A stretch of DNA of 64,000 nucleotides. Origin: Paenibacillus hunanensis. Its GTDB lineage: Bacteria > Bacillota > Bacilli > Paenibacillales > Paenibacillaceae. The translations under genes were made by a program, and so were the position numbers. Each line of letters opens with the position of its first letter. Within the stretch, counting starts at the first letter, position 1. The notes beneath the pieces were generated by a model that did no database searches, was not told the origin of the DNA, and worked only from the letters and a program-made list of their open reading frames with translations. Location: positions 248,001 through 312,000 of the forward strand of contig NZ_BMMB01000006.1 in NCBI RefSeq assembly GCF_014645615.1, given 5' to 3'. Below, in pieces: positions 26,975 to 36,289 of this stretch.

Positions 26975-29193
26975 AGAAATGGTGGAGCGAAATTTGCGGC
27001 TCCTGGTATTACTCATTATGTCTGCTATGGGTTTTAATTATCGCCTATCAATGGATTCAATATGCAGATGGGATATGGTACAGCGAAACGACGATGTTTG
27101 TACTCGGCACGATGATCGCTGTAGCCGTGATCGATATCATTTTGCCTTTTAACGCATGGTACAGGCTACTCATTAAGCTGGTAGCCGTCATTGCGGTCGT
27201 CTATTACGCGATGCACACGCATGGTTTGTTCACATGGAGTCTGTTCCAGTCGCTATCCGACAATATGGAGGAGTTCATTAGTACACTGCGCACGTACATC
27301 TGGTTTATCGTTGCCGCATGGATGCTGCTGGAAGTGTCTGCGCGAATCGGTACGTCACGACGAGCGATTATTATGTTTGTCGGTACGAATATTGTGGCGC
27401 TGGCGATTCTGGATTCCTTCACAAAAACAGCACTGTGGGAAGAGGTTGCATGGGTTGTTTTTGCAGGTATGGGCTGGCTGGTCAGCAATCACTTTCGTTA
27501 TTTTCAGGAGCGATTCCCGCGAGGGTGGAAGCATCTACGCCGTTATCCGCTCAAAATCATGTTCAATATCGCAGTGATTTTCTCGATCATTTTACTGGCA
27601 GGGATCAATATGCCAGAGGTGCAGCCCACGTTAAAGGACCCGTATACCGCCTGGAAAAACTGGCATGGTGAATCGGTCATTACCGTGAATGGATCGAATG
27701 GAATGGATGGTCAGGGCGCATCCTCCGGTTATAGTCGCGAGGATTCCAATCTGGGCGGCGGCTTTAACTTTGACTATACGCCGGTAATGTCGGTTAGCAC
27801 GACGAGCCGTAGTTACTGGCGCGGTGAAACGAGGCTCGCTTACTCCGGTAAAGGCTGGATTGATCGCTCTAGCAGTAGCTGGCGTGATCTGGAGCCGATT
27901 CAGGCGGATGAGAAGCTGTCGATGGATGAAGAGCCATCGACGATCGAAACGCGTACGGTCAAACAGCAGGTGAAGATGCTGAGTGATAAAGGAACGAATT
28001 ATCCCGTACTCTTCGGTGCATATACGATCTCACGCATCGAAAGTGTAAATGGAAAGAATGATACAGATCAGCTCGATTGGCGCAGTAATTCCGGTGAGGT
28101 TCACTGGAGTCAGACGCGGCAAAATCACAATTTCCCAGAATCGTACTCGCTGATCTCCAGCGTACCGGTCGTTCCGGTTGCCGAGCTGGAGAAGAAGACC
28201 TACAGTGAGCTATATGATGGCAAGTCGCTTGAGCCTTATTTGCAAATGCCGACAGACTTTCCGCAGCGCGTGAAAAATCTGGCGCGCGAGGTGACCGCTT
28301 CGGCGACGACACCGTATCGCAAGATCGAGCTGCTGCAATCGTATTTAAAAAATAATTATACGTATACGAATAATCCAGATCTGTCGCGTAAAAAGAGTAG
28401 CGACTTTGTCGATAGCTTCTTGTTTGAGATCAAAGAAGGCTATTGTGATTACTATTCTACGGCGATGGTTATGATGGCGCGCTCGCTGGATATTCCGGCA
28501 CGCTGGGTTAAGGGCTATGCGCCTGGACAGGCAAATGGCTATGTGACAAGTGATTATTTCCCAGAAGGTGCGACAGAGTATATGGTAACGAATGCAGATG
28601 CGCACTCATGGGCAGAGATTTATTTTGCAGGCTATGGCTGGATTCCGATTGAAGCGACACCGGGCTTTGACATGCCGCTGCTGACGGAAGCCGTTCAAGC
28701 TCCAGCGCAGACTGAGCAAACACCTCAGCCTGAGGAGCAACAGCAAGAGCCAGAGCAGGAGCAGGCTGAAACGCCTGTACAAGCAACAGAGAACGGCGCA
28801 CCACCTGCTGTGATCTGGACAGCAAGCTTGCTCGTAGCCGCATGGGTTGTTTTTATCGCGTTCCGTTATCGTCGTAAGCTGCATGCGGCTTATGTGCGGA
28901 TGCGTTACGGTGAAGCCCATACGCCTCAGCAGAAAATGATGGTCGAAGCCAAGCGCTGGCTGGCATGGATGAAGCGACACGGCTTGAATCGGGAGTCACA
29001 TGAGACGCTACGAGAATCGGTCGATCGCTGGCAGGAGCTCAAGCCAGAGCTACGACCTGCACTCGGGCCGTTACTGCAATTGTTCGAACGAGCGAAGTAT
29101 AGCCCGAACGTAGTGACCGAGGAAGAATATGTAACGATGAAGCAGTATGTGCAGGATTTACGAAAATTGTGGCGCAACACGTCCACAAAGTAG
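26971..29193 (+). CDS. Transglutaminase-like membrane protein (TgpA type) with C-terminal DUF4129
   Basis: A 740-residue protein. Six or so transmembrane helices occupy residues 1-220. An extracytoplasmic region follows with a transglutaminase-like core at about 440-560: Cys in EGYCDYYSTAM, His in NADAHSWAEIYF and an acidic residue in WIPIEATPGF, where Glu stands at the usual Asp position. A Pro/Glu/Gln-rich linker (about 580-610) and another helix (about 617-635) lead to a cytoplasmic tail resembling DUF4129. It overlaps the DUF58 gene by ATGA. It probably forms a membrane complex with the MoxR and DUF58 products. The substrate is unknown. Confidence 0.9.
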   Translation: MKKWWSEICGSWYYSLCLLWVLIIAYQWIQYADGIWYSETTMFVLGTMIAVAVIDIILPFNAWYRLLIKLVAVIAVVYYAMHTHGLFTWSLFQSLSDNMEEFISTLRTYIWFIVAAWMLLEVSARIGTSRRAIIMFVGTNIVALAILDSFTKTALWEEVAWVVFAGMGWLVSNHFRYFQERFPRGWKHLRRYPLKIMFNIAVIFSIILLAGINMPEVQPTLKDPYTAWKNWHGESVITVNGSNGMDGQGASSGYSREDSNLGGGFNFDYTPVMSVSTTSRSYWRGETRLAYSGKGWIDRSSSSWRDLEPIQADEKLSMDEEPSTIETRTVKQQVKMLSDKGTNYPVLFGAYTISRIESVNGKNDTDQLDWRSNSGEVHWSQTRQNHNFPESYSLISSVPVVPVAELEKKTYSELYDGKSLEPYLQMPTDFPQRVKNLAREVTASATTPYRKIELLQSYLKNNYTYTNNPDLSRKKSSDFVDSFLFEIKEGYCDYYSTAMVMMARSLDIPARWVKGYAPGQANGYVTSDYFPEGATEYMVTNADAHSWAEIYFAGYGWIPIEATPGFDMPLLTEAVQAPAQTEQTPQPEEQQQEPEQEQAETPVQATENGAPPAVIWTASLLVAAWVVFIAFRYRRKLHAAYVRMRYGEAHTPQQKMMVEAKRWLAWMKRHGLNRESHETLRESVDRWQELKPELRPALGPLLQLFERAKYSPNVVTEEEYVTMKQYVQDLRKLWRNTSTK

Positions 29194-29272
29194 TATAATG
29201 ATTCAGGTATGCACAGACTGGAAAAATAAAGCTTTAATCGTTTGCAAATAAAGCTTCATAAGCTCGTAAATA

Positions 29273-29298
29273 GCGCCGCTTTTGCGGCGTTTCTTTTT
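29273..29298 (+). terminator. Terminator of the moxR operon
   Basis: CGCCGC and GCGGCG arms are followed by TTTCTTTTT. Its T-run overlaps the -35 of the next promoter. Confidence 0.85.
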
Positions 29299-29326
29299 GT
29301 CAGAGTGGTTAAATTTATGGTATAGT
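29297..29326 (+). promoter_or_regulatory. Sigma-A promoter of the yqeG cluster
   Basis: TTGTCA and TATAGT (each 5/6 to consensus) are 18 bases apart, 30 bases before the yqeG start. Confidence 0.7.
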
Positions 29327-29355
29327 TTGTCGTATGAAATCGAGGTGAATATAGC

Positions 29356-29883
29356 TTGTTTGAAATGCTCATTCCGAAATTGCGTGTAAACACGGTCTAC
29401 GATATCGACCTGGAAAAGCTGTATGCAGAAGGGTACAGAGGGATTATTACCGATCTGGATAACACACTGGTAGGCGCGAAGGCGCCGGATGCTACACCGG
29501 AATTAATCGAATGGTTCGCCAAAGTCAAGAAGTATGGCTTCGAGCTGATTATCGTTTCCAATAATAATATGAACAGGGTATCCCTGTTTGCGACTCCGCT
29601 GGATATCAAGTTTGTGCATGCTGCACGCAAGCCTTCCAATGCGCCATTTCGTAAGGCGATGAAGCTGATGAACTGTCGTGATGATCAGACGATCGTTGTG
29701 GGCGATCAGTTGCTGACCGATGTATACGGTGGCAACCGTCTCGGCCTGTTCACGGTGCTTGTGCTTCCGATTGCGCTGGATGATGAAGGCTGGCGGACCC
29801 GATTTAACCGTCAGGTGGAACGGCTGGCAAGGCTAAGACTTCGTAAAAAGGGCCTATGGGCCGAGGAGGAACGCAATAAATGA
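29356..29883 (+). CDS. yqeG: YqeG-family HAD phosphatase
   Basis: A 175-residue HAD-superfamily IIIA phosphatase. The nucleophile motif DLDNTLVG (near residue 33) is followed by a Ser/Asn motif II (IIVSNNN), a Lys in the ARKPSNAPFRKAM region and the acidic motif VGDQLLTDVYGGN. In Bacillus it is encoded with yqeH, as here. Related proteins act on phosphatidylglycerophosphate in other organisms, but the bacterial substrate is not certain. The start is a TTG with GAGGTG eight bases upstream; the next ATG would remove the conserved N-terminal FEMLIPKL start. It overlaps yqeH by four bases. Confidence 0.92.
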   Translation: MFEMLIPKLRVNTVYDIDLEKLYAEGYRGIITDLDNTLVGAKAPDATPELIEWFAKVKKYGFELIIVSNNNMNRVSLFATPLDIKFVHAARKPSNAPFRKAMKLMNCRDDQTIVVGDQLLTDVYGGNRLGLFTVLVLPIALDDEGWRTRFNRQVERLARLRLRKKGLWAEEERNK

Positions 29884-31007
29884 CTGAACAAAGCGGCTTG
29901 ACCGCTGGAACCAAATGCAGCGGCTGTGGTATCGTGCTGCAAACTGAATCAACAGATCTGCCGGGCTATATTCCGGCGCAGGCGCTGGAGCGTACACCAC
30001 TGCTTTGCCAGCGCTGCTTCCGTATACGGAATTACAACGAATCGTCGACAGTAACGGTTGACCAGAGCGAATTCCTACGCCTGCTGAGTCAGGTGGGAGA
30101 CAAGGATGCGCTGGTGATCCATATTGTCGACCTGTTCGATTTTCACGGTAGTGTGATCTCGGGACTGCAACGTTTTGTTGGTAACAACCCGGTTATTCTT
30201 GCAGTCAACAAAACCGATCTGCTGCCGAAGGTAACCAACTGGAACAAAATTCGCAACTGGGTACAAAAGGAAGCGAAGGAGCTTGGGCTGAAGGTAGAAG
30301 ATATTATTCTATGTAGTGCCAAGCAAAATCAAGGTTTTGACCGTTTGCTAGAGGTAGTCGGCTTCATGCGTGGTAAACGTGACGTGTACGTGGTCGGTGC
30401 AACCAATGTCGGCAAGTCGACACTGATTAATCGTCTGATTACGGATTATAGCGATCTGGAGGAAGAACTGACGGTTTCTCGTTATCCAGGTACAACGCTG
30501 GATACGGTTAGCATTCCGCTGGATGACGGTCACTCGATTATCGATACACCGGGAATCGTGTATGAATCTCGTTATACCGAGCTGGTGAACAAGCAGGATC
30601 TGGCTGCATTGATGCCAGACAAGCCACTCAAGCCAGCTGTATATCAACTGAATGCGGGTCAGACGCTCTTTTTCGGAGCGATGGCACGATTTGATTTTAT
30701 TGAAGGCGAACGCCAGTCGTTCACTTGCTATATTAACAATCGCTTGAATATTCACCGTACAAAGCTGGATCGTGCAGATGAATTGTTCGAACAGCATGGC
30801 GGCGAAATGCTTGCTCCACCAACGAAGGAGAATCTGGCTGAATTGCCAGCATGGACACGTCATGAGCTGCGCGTGCCTAAGGGTAAGTCGCTGGATGTGT
30901 TCATCTCGGGTCTGGGCTGGATTAAGGTCAATAGTGATCAGGGTGCGCTTGTCGCTGTCCACCTGCCTAAAGGTGTTAAGGTGATGCTGCGTCCATCGCT
31001 GATCTAA
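29880..31007 (+). CDS. yqeH: Ribosome biogenesis GTPase YqeH
   Basis: A 375-residue circularly permuted GTPase required for 30S assembly in Bacillus. The N-terminal zinc finger uses CSGCG and CQRCF pairs. The G motifs occur in permuted order: G4 NKTDLLP, G5 CSAKQ, G1 GATNVGKST, G3 DTPGIV. A C-terminal RNA-binding region follows. The start overlaps the end of yqeG (ATGA), typical of coupled translation. Length and motif order match the family. Confidence 0.95.
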   Translation: MTEQSGLTAGTKCSGCGIVLQTESTDLPGYIPAQALERTPLLCQRCFRIRNYNESSTVTVDQSEFLRLLSQVGDKDALVIHIVDLFDFHGSVISGLQRFVGNNPVILAVNKTDLLPKVTNWNKIRNWVQKEAKELGLKVEDIILCSAKQNQGFDRLLEVVGFMRGKRDVYVVGATNVGKSTLINRLITDYSDLEEELTVSRYPGTTLDTVSIPLDDGHSIIDTPGIVYESRYTELVNKQDLAALMPDKPLKPAVYQLNAGQTLFFGAMARFDFIEGERQSFTCYINNRLNIHRTKLDRADELFEQHGGEMLAPPTKENLAELPAWTRHELRVPKGKSLDVFISGLGWIKVNSDQGALVAVHLPKGVKVMLRPSLI

Positions 31008-31016
31008 TCAAAATAT

Positions 31017-31061
31017 CGGGATGCGATCATCGTTGTAGTGATGATAATGATCGACATCCCG
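31017..31061 (+). terminator. Hairpin between yqeH and aroE
   Basis: CGGGATG-CGATCAT pairs with ATGATCG-ACATCCCG around a 16-base loop. Only a weak T-rich tail follows, so it may be an attenuator or processing site instead of a full stop. Confidence 0.5.
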
Positions 31062-31119
31062 TTACTCCTTTCCGATACAGCAGTCCTGTATCGTTATTAC
31101 AGATCAGGAGGCGATGATG

Positions 31120-31980
31120 ATGACGAATCATCCGCATATTCATGCCCCGTTGCTGCTGGGCGTTATGGGCGATCCGATTGCCCATTCCAAATCACCTGCG
31201 ATGCATAATATTGCTCTGGAAGCTGCTGCATTGCCAGGTATGTATGTACCACTGCATGTGAAGCCAGAGCATCTTGCTGAGGCAGTTACCGGTGCGCGTG
31301 CACTTGGCTTTAGCGGCTTTAATGTAACGATTCCACATAAGGTGGCGATTATGGAGCTGCTGGATGAGCTGGATGAATCCGCTGTGCAATGTGGTGCTGT
31401 GAACACGGTCGTAATCCGCGATGGACGTACAAAGGGCTACAATACCGATGGAATCGGCTATGTGCGCTCACTGAAGGAAGAAGCAGGCGAGCTATCTGGC
31501 AAGCGGGTTACCGTACTGGGTGCTGGCGGCGCAGCACGCGGGATCATTTATGCGCTGCTCAAAGAAGGGATCGCGTCGGTAACGGTTTTGAATCGGACGG
31601 TGAGTAAGGCAGACGAGCTACTGAACATTTTACAAAATGGACAGACAGCGATGAAGTCGGCTACGTTCGATGAGCTTCAAGCCTGCCTGGCTGAAACCGA
31701 TATACTCATTAATACGACCTCTGTCGGAATGCACCCGGATATGGAAGCGACGCCTGTGGAAGCTTCGCTCATTCCCGAGGGTATTATCGTCAGTGATCTG
31801 ATCTATAATCCACTGGAGACGCGCCTGCTTCGCGACGCGAAAGCACGTGGCTGTAAGGTTGTGGGCGGTCTGGGTATGTTCGTCTATCAGGGCGCGTACG
31901 CTTTTGAATATTGGACTGGAATCGATGCTCCGGTATCATTGATGCACAGCGCGGTGCTGGAAGCATTCAATCATGAATAA
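31120..31980 (+). CDS. aroE: Shikimate dehydrogenase
   Basis: A 286-residue NADP-dependent enzyme that reduces 3-dehydroshikimate to shikimate in aromatic amino acid synthesis. The substrate-binding motif GDPIAHSKSP, the catalytic Lys in VTIPHK, and the nucleotide-binding GAGGAARG are all intact. Three consecutive ATGs (31114, 31117, 31120) are available; AGGAGG at 31106-31111 is best spaced (eight bases) for the last. It lies in the standard Bacillus position between yqeH and yhbY. Confidence 0.95.
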   Translation: MTNHPHIHAPLLLGVMGDPIAHSKSPAMHNIALEAAALPGMYVPLHVKPEHLAEAVTGARALGFSGFNVTIPHKVAIMELLDELDESAVQCGAVNTVVIRDGRTKGYNTDGIGYVRSLKEEAGELSGKRVTVLGAGGAARGIIYALLKEGIASVTVLNRTVSKADELLNILQNGQTAMKSATFDELQACLAETDILINTTSVGMHPDMEATPVEASLIPEGIIVSDLIYNPLETRLLRDAKARGCKVVGGLGMFVYQGAYAFEYWTGIDAPVSLMHSAVLEAFNHE

Positions 31981-32009
31981 CATTAATTACGAATAGTAAG
32001 GGGATACCT

Positions 32010-32306
32010 ATGTTAACTGGAAAACAAAAACGTTACCTGCGTAGTCAGGCACACCATCTGGACCCGATTTTCCAAATCGGTAAAGGTGGCATGAACGAAG
32101 GCATTATTCGCCATGTGGTGGATGCGATCGAGACGCGCGAGCTGATGAAAATCTCGGTACTGAACAACTGTCTGGAAGAGCCGAAGGAACTGGCACAGGA
32201 GCTAGCAGAAGGCGCTGGTGCAGAGCTGGTACAGGTTATCGGACGTACAATCGTACTGTATAAGGAATCGAAGGATCACAAACAAATCGAGCTACCACGC
32301 GCGTAA
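32010..32306 (+). CDS. yhbY: CRM-domain RNA-binding protein YhbY (YqeI)
   Basis: A 98-residue single-domain protein of the CRS1/YhbY family that associates with pre-50S ribosomal particles. The family motif FQIGKGGMNEGI (near residue 25) forms the GxxG-like RNA-binding loop. AAGGGG precedes the ATG. The full-length match and conserved position between aroE and nadD leave little doubt. Confidence 0.94.
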   Translation: MLTGKQKRYLRSQAHHLDPIFQIGKGGMNEGIIRHVVDAIETRELMKISVLNNCLEEPKELAQELAEGAGAELVQVIGRTIVLYKESKDHKQIELPRA

Positions 32307-32407
32307 GCGTACTGGCTAGCTTTACAACGGATGCCACAGGCTGAGGCCAACAGATGAATCGCCTTAGCCTGTGGCAATATGATTACAAATGATGCGGTGG
32401 TGGATTC

Positions 32408-33001
32408 ATGAAAGTCGGTATTATGGGAGGCACCTTTGATCCGGTGCATATCGGTCATATGCTGGCAGCGGAGGCTGCGCTGGAAGGATGTAAGCTGGAT
32501 GAAGTATGGTTTATGCCATCTCACATTCCTCCGCATAAGCACGCTGCTGGTGCTTCCGGTGAACAGCGTCTGGAAATGGTAGCACGCGCCATCGGCACGA
32601 ATCCTGCGTTTCGTACGCTGGATATCGAGCTGGAGCGTGGCGGCGTATCCTACACCATTGAAACGATCCGTGCATTACAGGAGCGATATGGAGAGCATGA
32701 ATTCTTTTTCATTATCGGCGCTGATATGGTGAACTCGCTGACTGAATGGCATGGGATTGAGGAGCTAGCACAGCGTTTAACTTTTGTAGGCGTAGGGCGA
32801 CCTGGCTCGGTTATTGACAAGTCGAAAATGCCTGCCTATTTACAGCCGCGTGTAGAGCTCGTCAATATGCCTCAGGTTGATATCTCATCCACCGATATTC
32901 GTGAACGATTGCAAAACGGTCAAACGATCCGTTATATGGTTCATGATCATGTGTATGAATATATTAAGGGGAGCGGAATCTATGAAGCTGACACGCGATG
33001 A
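32408..33001 (+). CDS. nadD: Nicotinate-nucleotide adenylyltransferase
   Basis: A 197-residue enzyme of NAD synthesis, forming deamido-NAD from nicotinate mononucleotide and ATP. The nucleotidyltransferase motif GGTFDPVHIGH (residues 8-18) and the C-terminal ISSTDIRERL are intact. Its last 20 bases overlap yqeK in another frame, so the two are translationally coupled. The ribosome site is only a weak GGTGGTGG. Confidence 0.95.
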   Translation: MKVGIMGGTFDPVHIGHMLAAEAALEGCKLDEVWFMPSHIPPHKHAAGASGEQRLEMVARAIGTNPAFRTLDIELERGGVSYTIETIRALQERYGEHEFFFIIGADMVNSLTEWHGIEELAQRLTFVGVGRPGSVIDKSKMPAYLQPRVELVNMPQVDISSTDIRERLQNGQTIRYMVHDHVYEYIKGSGIYEADTR

Positions 33002-33566
33002 ACTGATTCAATCGGTATCCGCCCAAATGCCGGAGAAGCGCTGGCGCCATACCGAGGGTGTAATGCAATCGGCGGTGCTGCTGGCGAAGCGTTATGGAGC
33101 AGATCCGGTCAAAGCAGAGCTAGCGGCGATCCTGCACGATGTAGCCAAGTACTGGCCAAGTGAGCGTCAGGAGCAGCTGCTGCGTGATAAAGGGCTGAAT
33201 GATGAACTGCTGCTCTATGACAAGCCACTCTGGCATGCCGAGATCGGTGCGTATGTGGCAGAAGCCGAATATGGCATCGAGGACGAGGAAATACTGAATG
33301 CAATTCGTTACCATACATCCGGCAGAGTCGGCATGACCCTGCTGGAGAAAATTATTTGTCTGGCGGACTATATTGAACCAGGACGTGATTTCCCTGGTGT
33401 TGATCATATTCGTCGCCTGGCGGAGACGAGTGTAGAAGCGGCACTGGTCGCGGGCTTTGACTCGACGATCAATCTGCTTGTCGCTCGCCGACAGATCATT
33501 TACCCGTTAACCGTATTATCCAGAAATGATCTGGTCAAACAACTTGAATTAGAGGGGGAACTCTAA
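32982..33566 (+). CDS. yqeK: HD-domain hydrolase YqeK (bis(5'-nucleosyl)-tetraphosphatase, symmetrical)
   Basis: A 194-residue HD-domain metal hydrolase. The metal-binding residues are visible in RHTEGV-type context near residue 20, ILHDVAKYWP (HD pair), LWHAEIGAYVAE and IRYHTSGR. Bacterial YqeK proteins cleave Ap4A into two ADP. I chose the ATG at 32982, after AAGGGGAG and inside the end of nadD; a longer upstream frame only reads nadD out of frame. Its stop abuts the rsfS start. Confidence 0.92.
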   Translation: MKLTRDELIQSVSAQMPEKRWRHTEGVMQSAVLLAKRYGADPVKAELAAILHDVAKYWPSERQEQLLRDKGLNDELLLYDKPLWHAEIGAYVAEAEYGIEDEEILNAIRYHTSGRVGMTLLEKIICLADYIEPGRDFPGVDHIRRLAETSVEAALVAGFDSTINLLVARRQIIYPLTVLSRNDLVKQLELEGEL

Positions 33567-33914
33567 ATGTCATTAAACCCGGAACAAGTCATGCAAATGG
33601 CTGTAGACGCAGCTGAAAGTATAAAAGCACACGATCTCGTTGTACTCGATCTGAAAGGACTTTCACTCGTAGCAGATTATTTTGTGATCTGCCATGGTAA
33701 TTCCGATACACAGGTACAATCGATCGCTAGTGAGGTACGCAAGCGCGCTCACGAATCCAACGTCCACATCCGTGGTCTGGAAGGCATGAACGCTGCACGC
33801 TGGGTGCTGATCGACCTTGGAGATGTCGTTGTACACATTTTCCACCGCGATGAGCGCGAATATTACAATATTGAACGTCTCTGGTCTGATGCTAAAGTGG
33901 TGGAAAACGTATGA
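33567..33914 (+). CDS. rsfS: Ribosomal silencing factor RsfS
   Basis: A 115-residue protein that binds ribosomal protein L14 and blocks subunit joining when nutrients run low. The family core is visible from DLVVLDLKGLSLVADYFVI to RGLEGMNAARWVLIDLGDVVVHIF. The start follows the yqeK stop directly, with AGAGGGGG upstream. It overlaps cvfB by four bases. Confidence 0.95.
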   Translation: MSLNPEQVMQMAVDAAESIKAHDLVVLDLKGLSLVADYFVICHGNSDTQVQSIASEVRKRAHESNVHIRGLEGMNAARWVLIDLGDVVVHIFHRDEREYYNIERLWSDAKVVENV

Positions 33915-34852
33915 GTTTTGAAGCAGGTACGATTATCCCGCTGAAGATCGGACGCGAGGTATCGCCGTATGGCTTCTTCCTGACGGATGGAGAACAGGAA
34001 GTGCTGATGCACTATAGTGAGATCGTTGGTAAGATCAAGGTTGGCGAAACGGTGGAAGCATTTATTTTCCACGATACGGAAGACCGCCTTGCCGCAACGA
34101 TGAAAAAGCCTTTGCTCACACTGGGTGAGCTGGCTAAACTGAAAATTGCTGATCTGCATCCGCGTCTGGGTGCTTTTCTGGAAATGGGTCTCGGTCGCCA
34201 GCTATTGTTGCCGATGAGCGAGTTACCTGAAAAGCCAGAGCTACGTCCGCAAATCGGTGATGATGTATATGTTGTCCTGCAACATGATCGTCAGGGTCGT
34301 CTACTTGCAAAGCTGGCAGGCGAAGAAGAACTGGCTGAGCATGTATTCCACGCGCCGTCCAGCTGGATGAACGAATGGGTCGATGCGCTTGTGTACAAGC
34401 CGCTGCAAATGGGTAGCTTTGTCCTGATCGAAGGCGGCGTGCTTGGATTCGGCGCGATCGGTCTGATTCATCAGAATGAGCGTAGCCGTATGCTGCGTCT
34501 TGGTGAAAAGGTCAGCGTACGTGTTACTCAGGTACGTGAGGACGGACGTGTGAATCTGTCGATGCTGCAACGTAAAGAGGTCGGTCGTGATCAGGATGCG
34601 GAGCGTCTGCTCGCATTTATCAACGAGCGTGAAGATAAAGCAATGCCTTATTCGGATCGTACCCAACCGGATGTGATCAAGCAGCGCTTCGGAATCAGTA
34701 AAGCGGCGTTCAAGCGTGCGCTTGGTAAGCTGATGAAGGAAGGCGTAGTCGTACAGGATCAAAACTGGACACGCCTTGCAACACACGCCAATGCTACGGC
34801 ATCGGACATCAAGCCACAAACGGACGAAACGAATACAGACGAACAAGCCTGA
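33911..34852 (+). CDS. cvfB: CvfB-family RNA-binding protein with S1-like domains
   Basis: A 313-residue protein made of repeated S1/OB-fold units (about residues 1-65, 70-140 and 150-225) and a C-terminal winged helix (about 230-290, context QRFGISKAAFKRALGKLMKEG). This is the CvfB (conserved virulence factor B/YitL) layout. It binds RNA and affects virulence gene expression in Staphylococcus; here a general RNA-related role is inferred. Start ATGA overlaps the rsfS stop. The last 25 residues are Thr/Asp-rich and disordered. A strong terminator follows. Confidence 0.88.
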   Translation: MSFEAGTIIPLKIGREVSPYGFFLTDGEQEVLMHYSEIVGKIKVGETVEAFIFHDTEDRLAATMKKPLLTLGELAKLKIADLHPRLGAFLEMGLGRQLLLPMSELPEKPELRPQIGDDVYVVLQHDRQGRLLAKLAGEEELAEHVFHAPSSWMNEWVDALVYKPLQMGSFVLIEGGVLGFGAIGLIHQNERSRMLRLGEKVSVRVTQVREDGRVNLSMLQRKEVGRDQDAERLLAFINEREDKAMPYSDRTQPDVIKQRFGISKAAFKRALGKLMKEGVVVQDQNWTRLATHANATASDIKPQTDETNTDEQA

Positions 34853-34904
34853 TTATTCAGAGTATGTCATCGTATTGAATAGATTCAAATCATAGATTGA
34901 AGTT

Positions 34905-34955
34905 AAACGGAAAGGCAAGAACGGCTTAGGTTGCGTTCCTGCCTTTCTGTTTTTA
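34905..34955 (+). terminator. Terminator of the yqeG-cvfB cluster
   Basis: Nineteen-base arms (AAACGGAAAGGCAAGAACG and CGTTCCTGCCTTTCTGTTT) pair with two mismatches around a ten-base loop and are followed by T's. Confidence 0.9.
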
Positions 34956-35017
34956 TATGCTGAGTGGATTGAATATCGACAGCGCCATAACGGCACTAGG
35001 GAAGGACGGTTGAAGCA

Positions 35018-35788
35018 GTGTCATATCGCAAGTTTGCTTATGTATACGATGAATTAATGGATGATATGCCGTATCCAGATTGGCTACGCTTTGTACGAGA
35101 GGTATGGGACAAGTATGGTATGCCGCGTCAGGTTGCTGAGCTAGGCTGCGGAACAGGTAGCATTACCATTCCGCTGGTGAATGCAGGCTTCCGTATAAGC
35201 GGCATCGATCTATCCTCCGATATGCTATCCATTGCACGCGATAAAATGGAATCGACTCCACAGGGGCATCGATTATTTCAGGACGGACAGGTACAATGGA
35301 TCTGTCAAAATATGACCGATTGGGAGCTACCTGAGCAGGTCGATAGCGTGATCTCCTTCTGCGATTGCGTAAATTATCTTACCGAGCCGGAGGATGTCAT
35401 CCGTACATTTCAGGCCACCCATCGCGGATTAAAGCCGGGCGGTACGTTTATTTTTGATGTGCACCATCCGAATACGCTTCGCCGTTATGACGAGGAGCAG
35501 CCCTTCATGCTGGATGATCGCTCGGTATCGTATTTGTGGACCTGTGAATATGATGCGGTTCGCACCGAAATTGAGCACCATCTGACGATTTTCGCTCGTG
35601 TAGAGGACGCGCAAAACTCGATGTATGAGCGATTTGAAGAGGTTCATGTGCAGCGCTCGTACGAACAGGAGTGGCTGAGTACCGAGCTGTACAAGGCAGG
35701 CTTTCGGGATGTGAAGTGCTATGCTGATTTTACATGGAATGAGCCGGGAGAGGAAGCTGCACGCCTGTTTTTTGTAGCAGTGAAATAA
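35018..35788 (+). CDS. yqeM: Class I SAM-dependent methyltransferase (YqeM)
   Basis: A 256-residue Rossmann-fold methyltransferase. SAM-binding motif I is VAELGCGTGSIT (near residue 40), followed by ISGIDLSSDML and the acidic motif around VISFCDCVNYL. The position after rsfS matches Bacillus yqeM. The start is a GTG; GGAAGG lies about 12 bases upstream, which is rather far. The substrate is not known. A terminator upstream suggests its own promoter in 34.95-35.0 kb. Confidence 0.88.
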   Translation: MSYRKFAYVYDELMDDMPYPDWLRFVREVWDKYGMPRQVAELGCGTGSITIPLVNAGFRISGIDLSSDMLSIARDKMESTPQGHRLFQDGQVQWICQNMTDWELPEQVDSVISFCDCVNYLTEPEDVIRTFQATHRGLKPGGTFIFDVHHPNTLRRYDEEQPFMLDDRSVSYLWTCEYDAVRTEIEHHLTIFARVEDAQNSMYERFEEVHVQRSYEQEWLSTELYKAGFRDVKCYADFTWNEPGEEAARLFFVAVK

Positions 35789-35848
35789 GCTGTTTTTATT
35801 GTGAGAGCGAGCTTATAGAAGCAAGCACAGAACGCAAGACCGGGAACG

Positions 35849-35932
35849 ATGCCTCAAGACCGACCTTTAAGCCGGGATACGCCTTCTTTTACCTGTTCAA
35901 AGTATCCCGGCTTAACCGGAGGTCTTTGGCAT
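35849..35932. repeat. 84-nt long hairpin upstream of the diguanylate cyclase gene
   Basis: A perfect 14-bp inverted repeat (35867-35880 with 35902-35915) is extended outward by AAGACC/GGTCTT and ATGCC/GGCAT. No T-run follows. The remaining 350 bases up to the cyclase gene hold only AT-rich sequence. It may be a structured RNA or a small palindromic element; it matches no riboswitch I know. Confidence 0.65.
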
Positions 35933-36289
35933 GTTGCCGGGCTGGAGTGGATGGACTTCCACCCGACGCCTGTAGCTATCCTGCTTTTGACGCCGCATAA
36001 CATTATCATCATCAAACTCAATCCGCTGCTTAAATCTGTACAGGCATATAACCAGTCACCGTACATCCTATACCGCTATATCGTATGAATCAAGTATACC
36101 TTCCAGCTCAAAGCCAGACTTTTTCATACGTCAATCTTTAATTTGAAATAGATCAACCGATATAGTGGAGTATACATACTTTATATTTAGATGATAAATT
36201 TAAATTACCATCAAGATACACTGTCATTCATCTGCAATTTGGGATCGCTCAGAAATTGCATTCTACTATAACGAATAGGATGGACATGC

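Noticed and set aside
35849..36088. 79-codon plus-strand frame covering the long hairpin upstream of the cyclase gene
   Set aside because: Its sequence is dictated by the inverted repeat and it has no ribosome site or recognisable protein features.
35789..36289. Cyclic-di-GMP riboswitch before the diguanylate cyclase
   Set aside because: Neither the GEMM-I nor the type II conserved core can be found; only the long hairpin is present.
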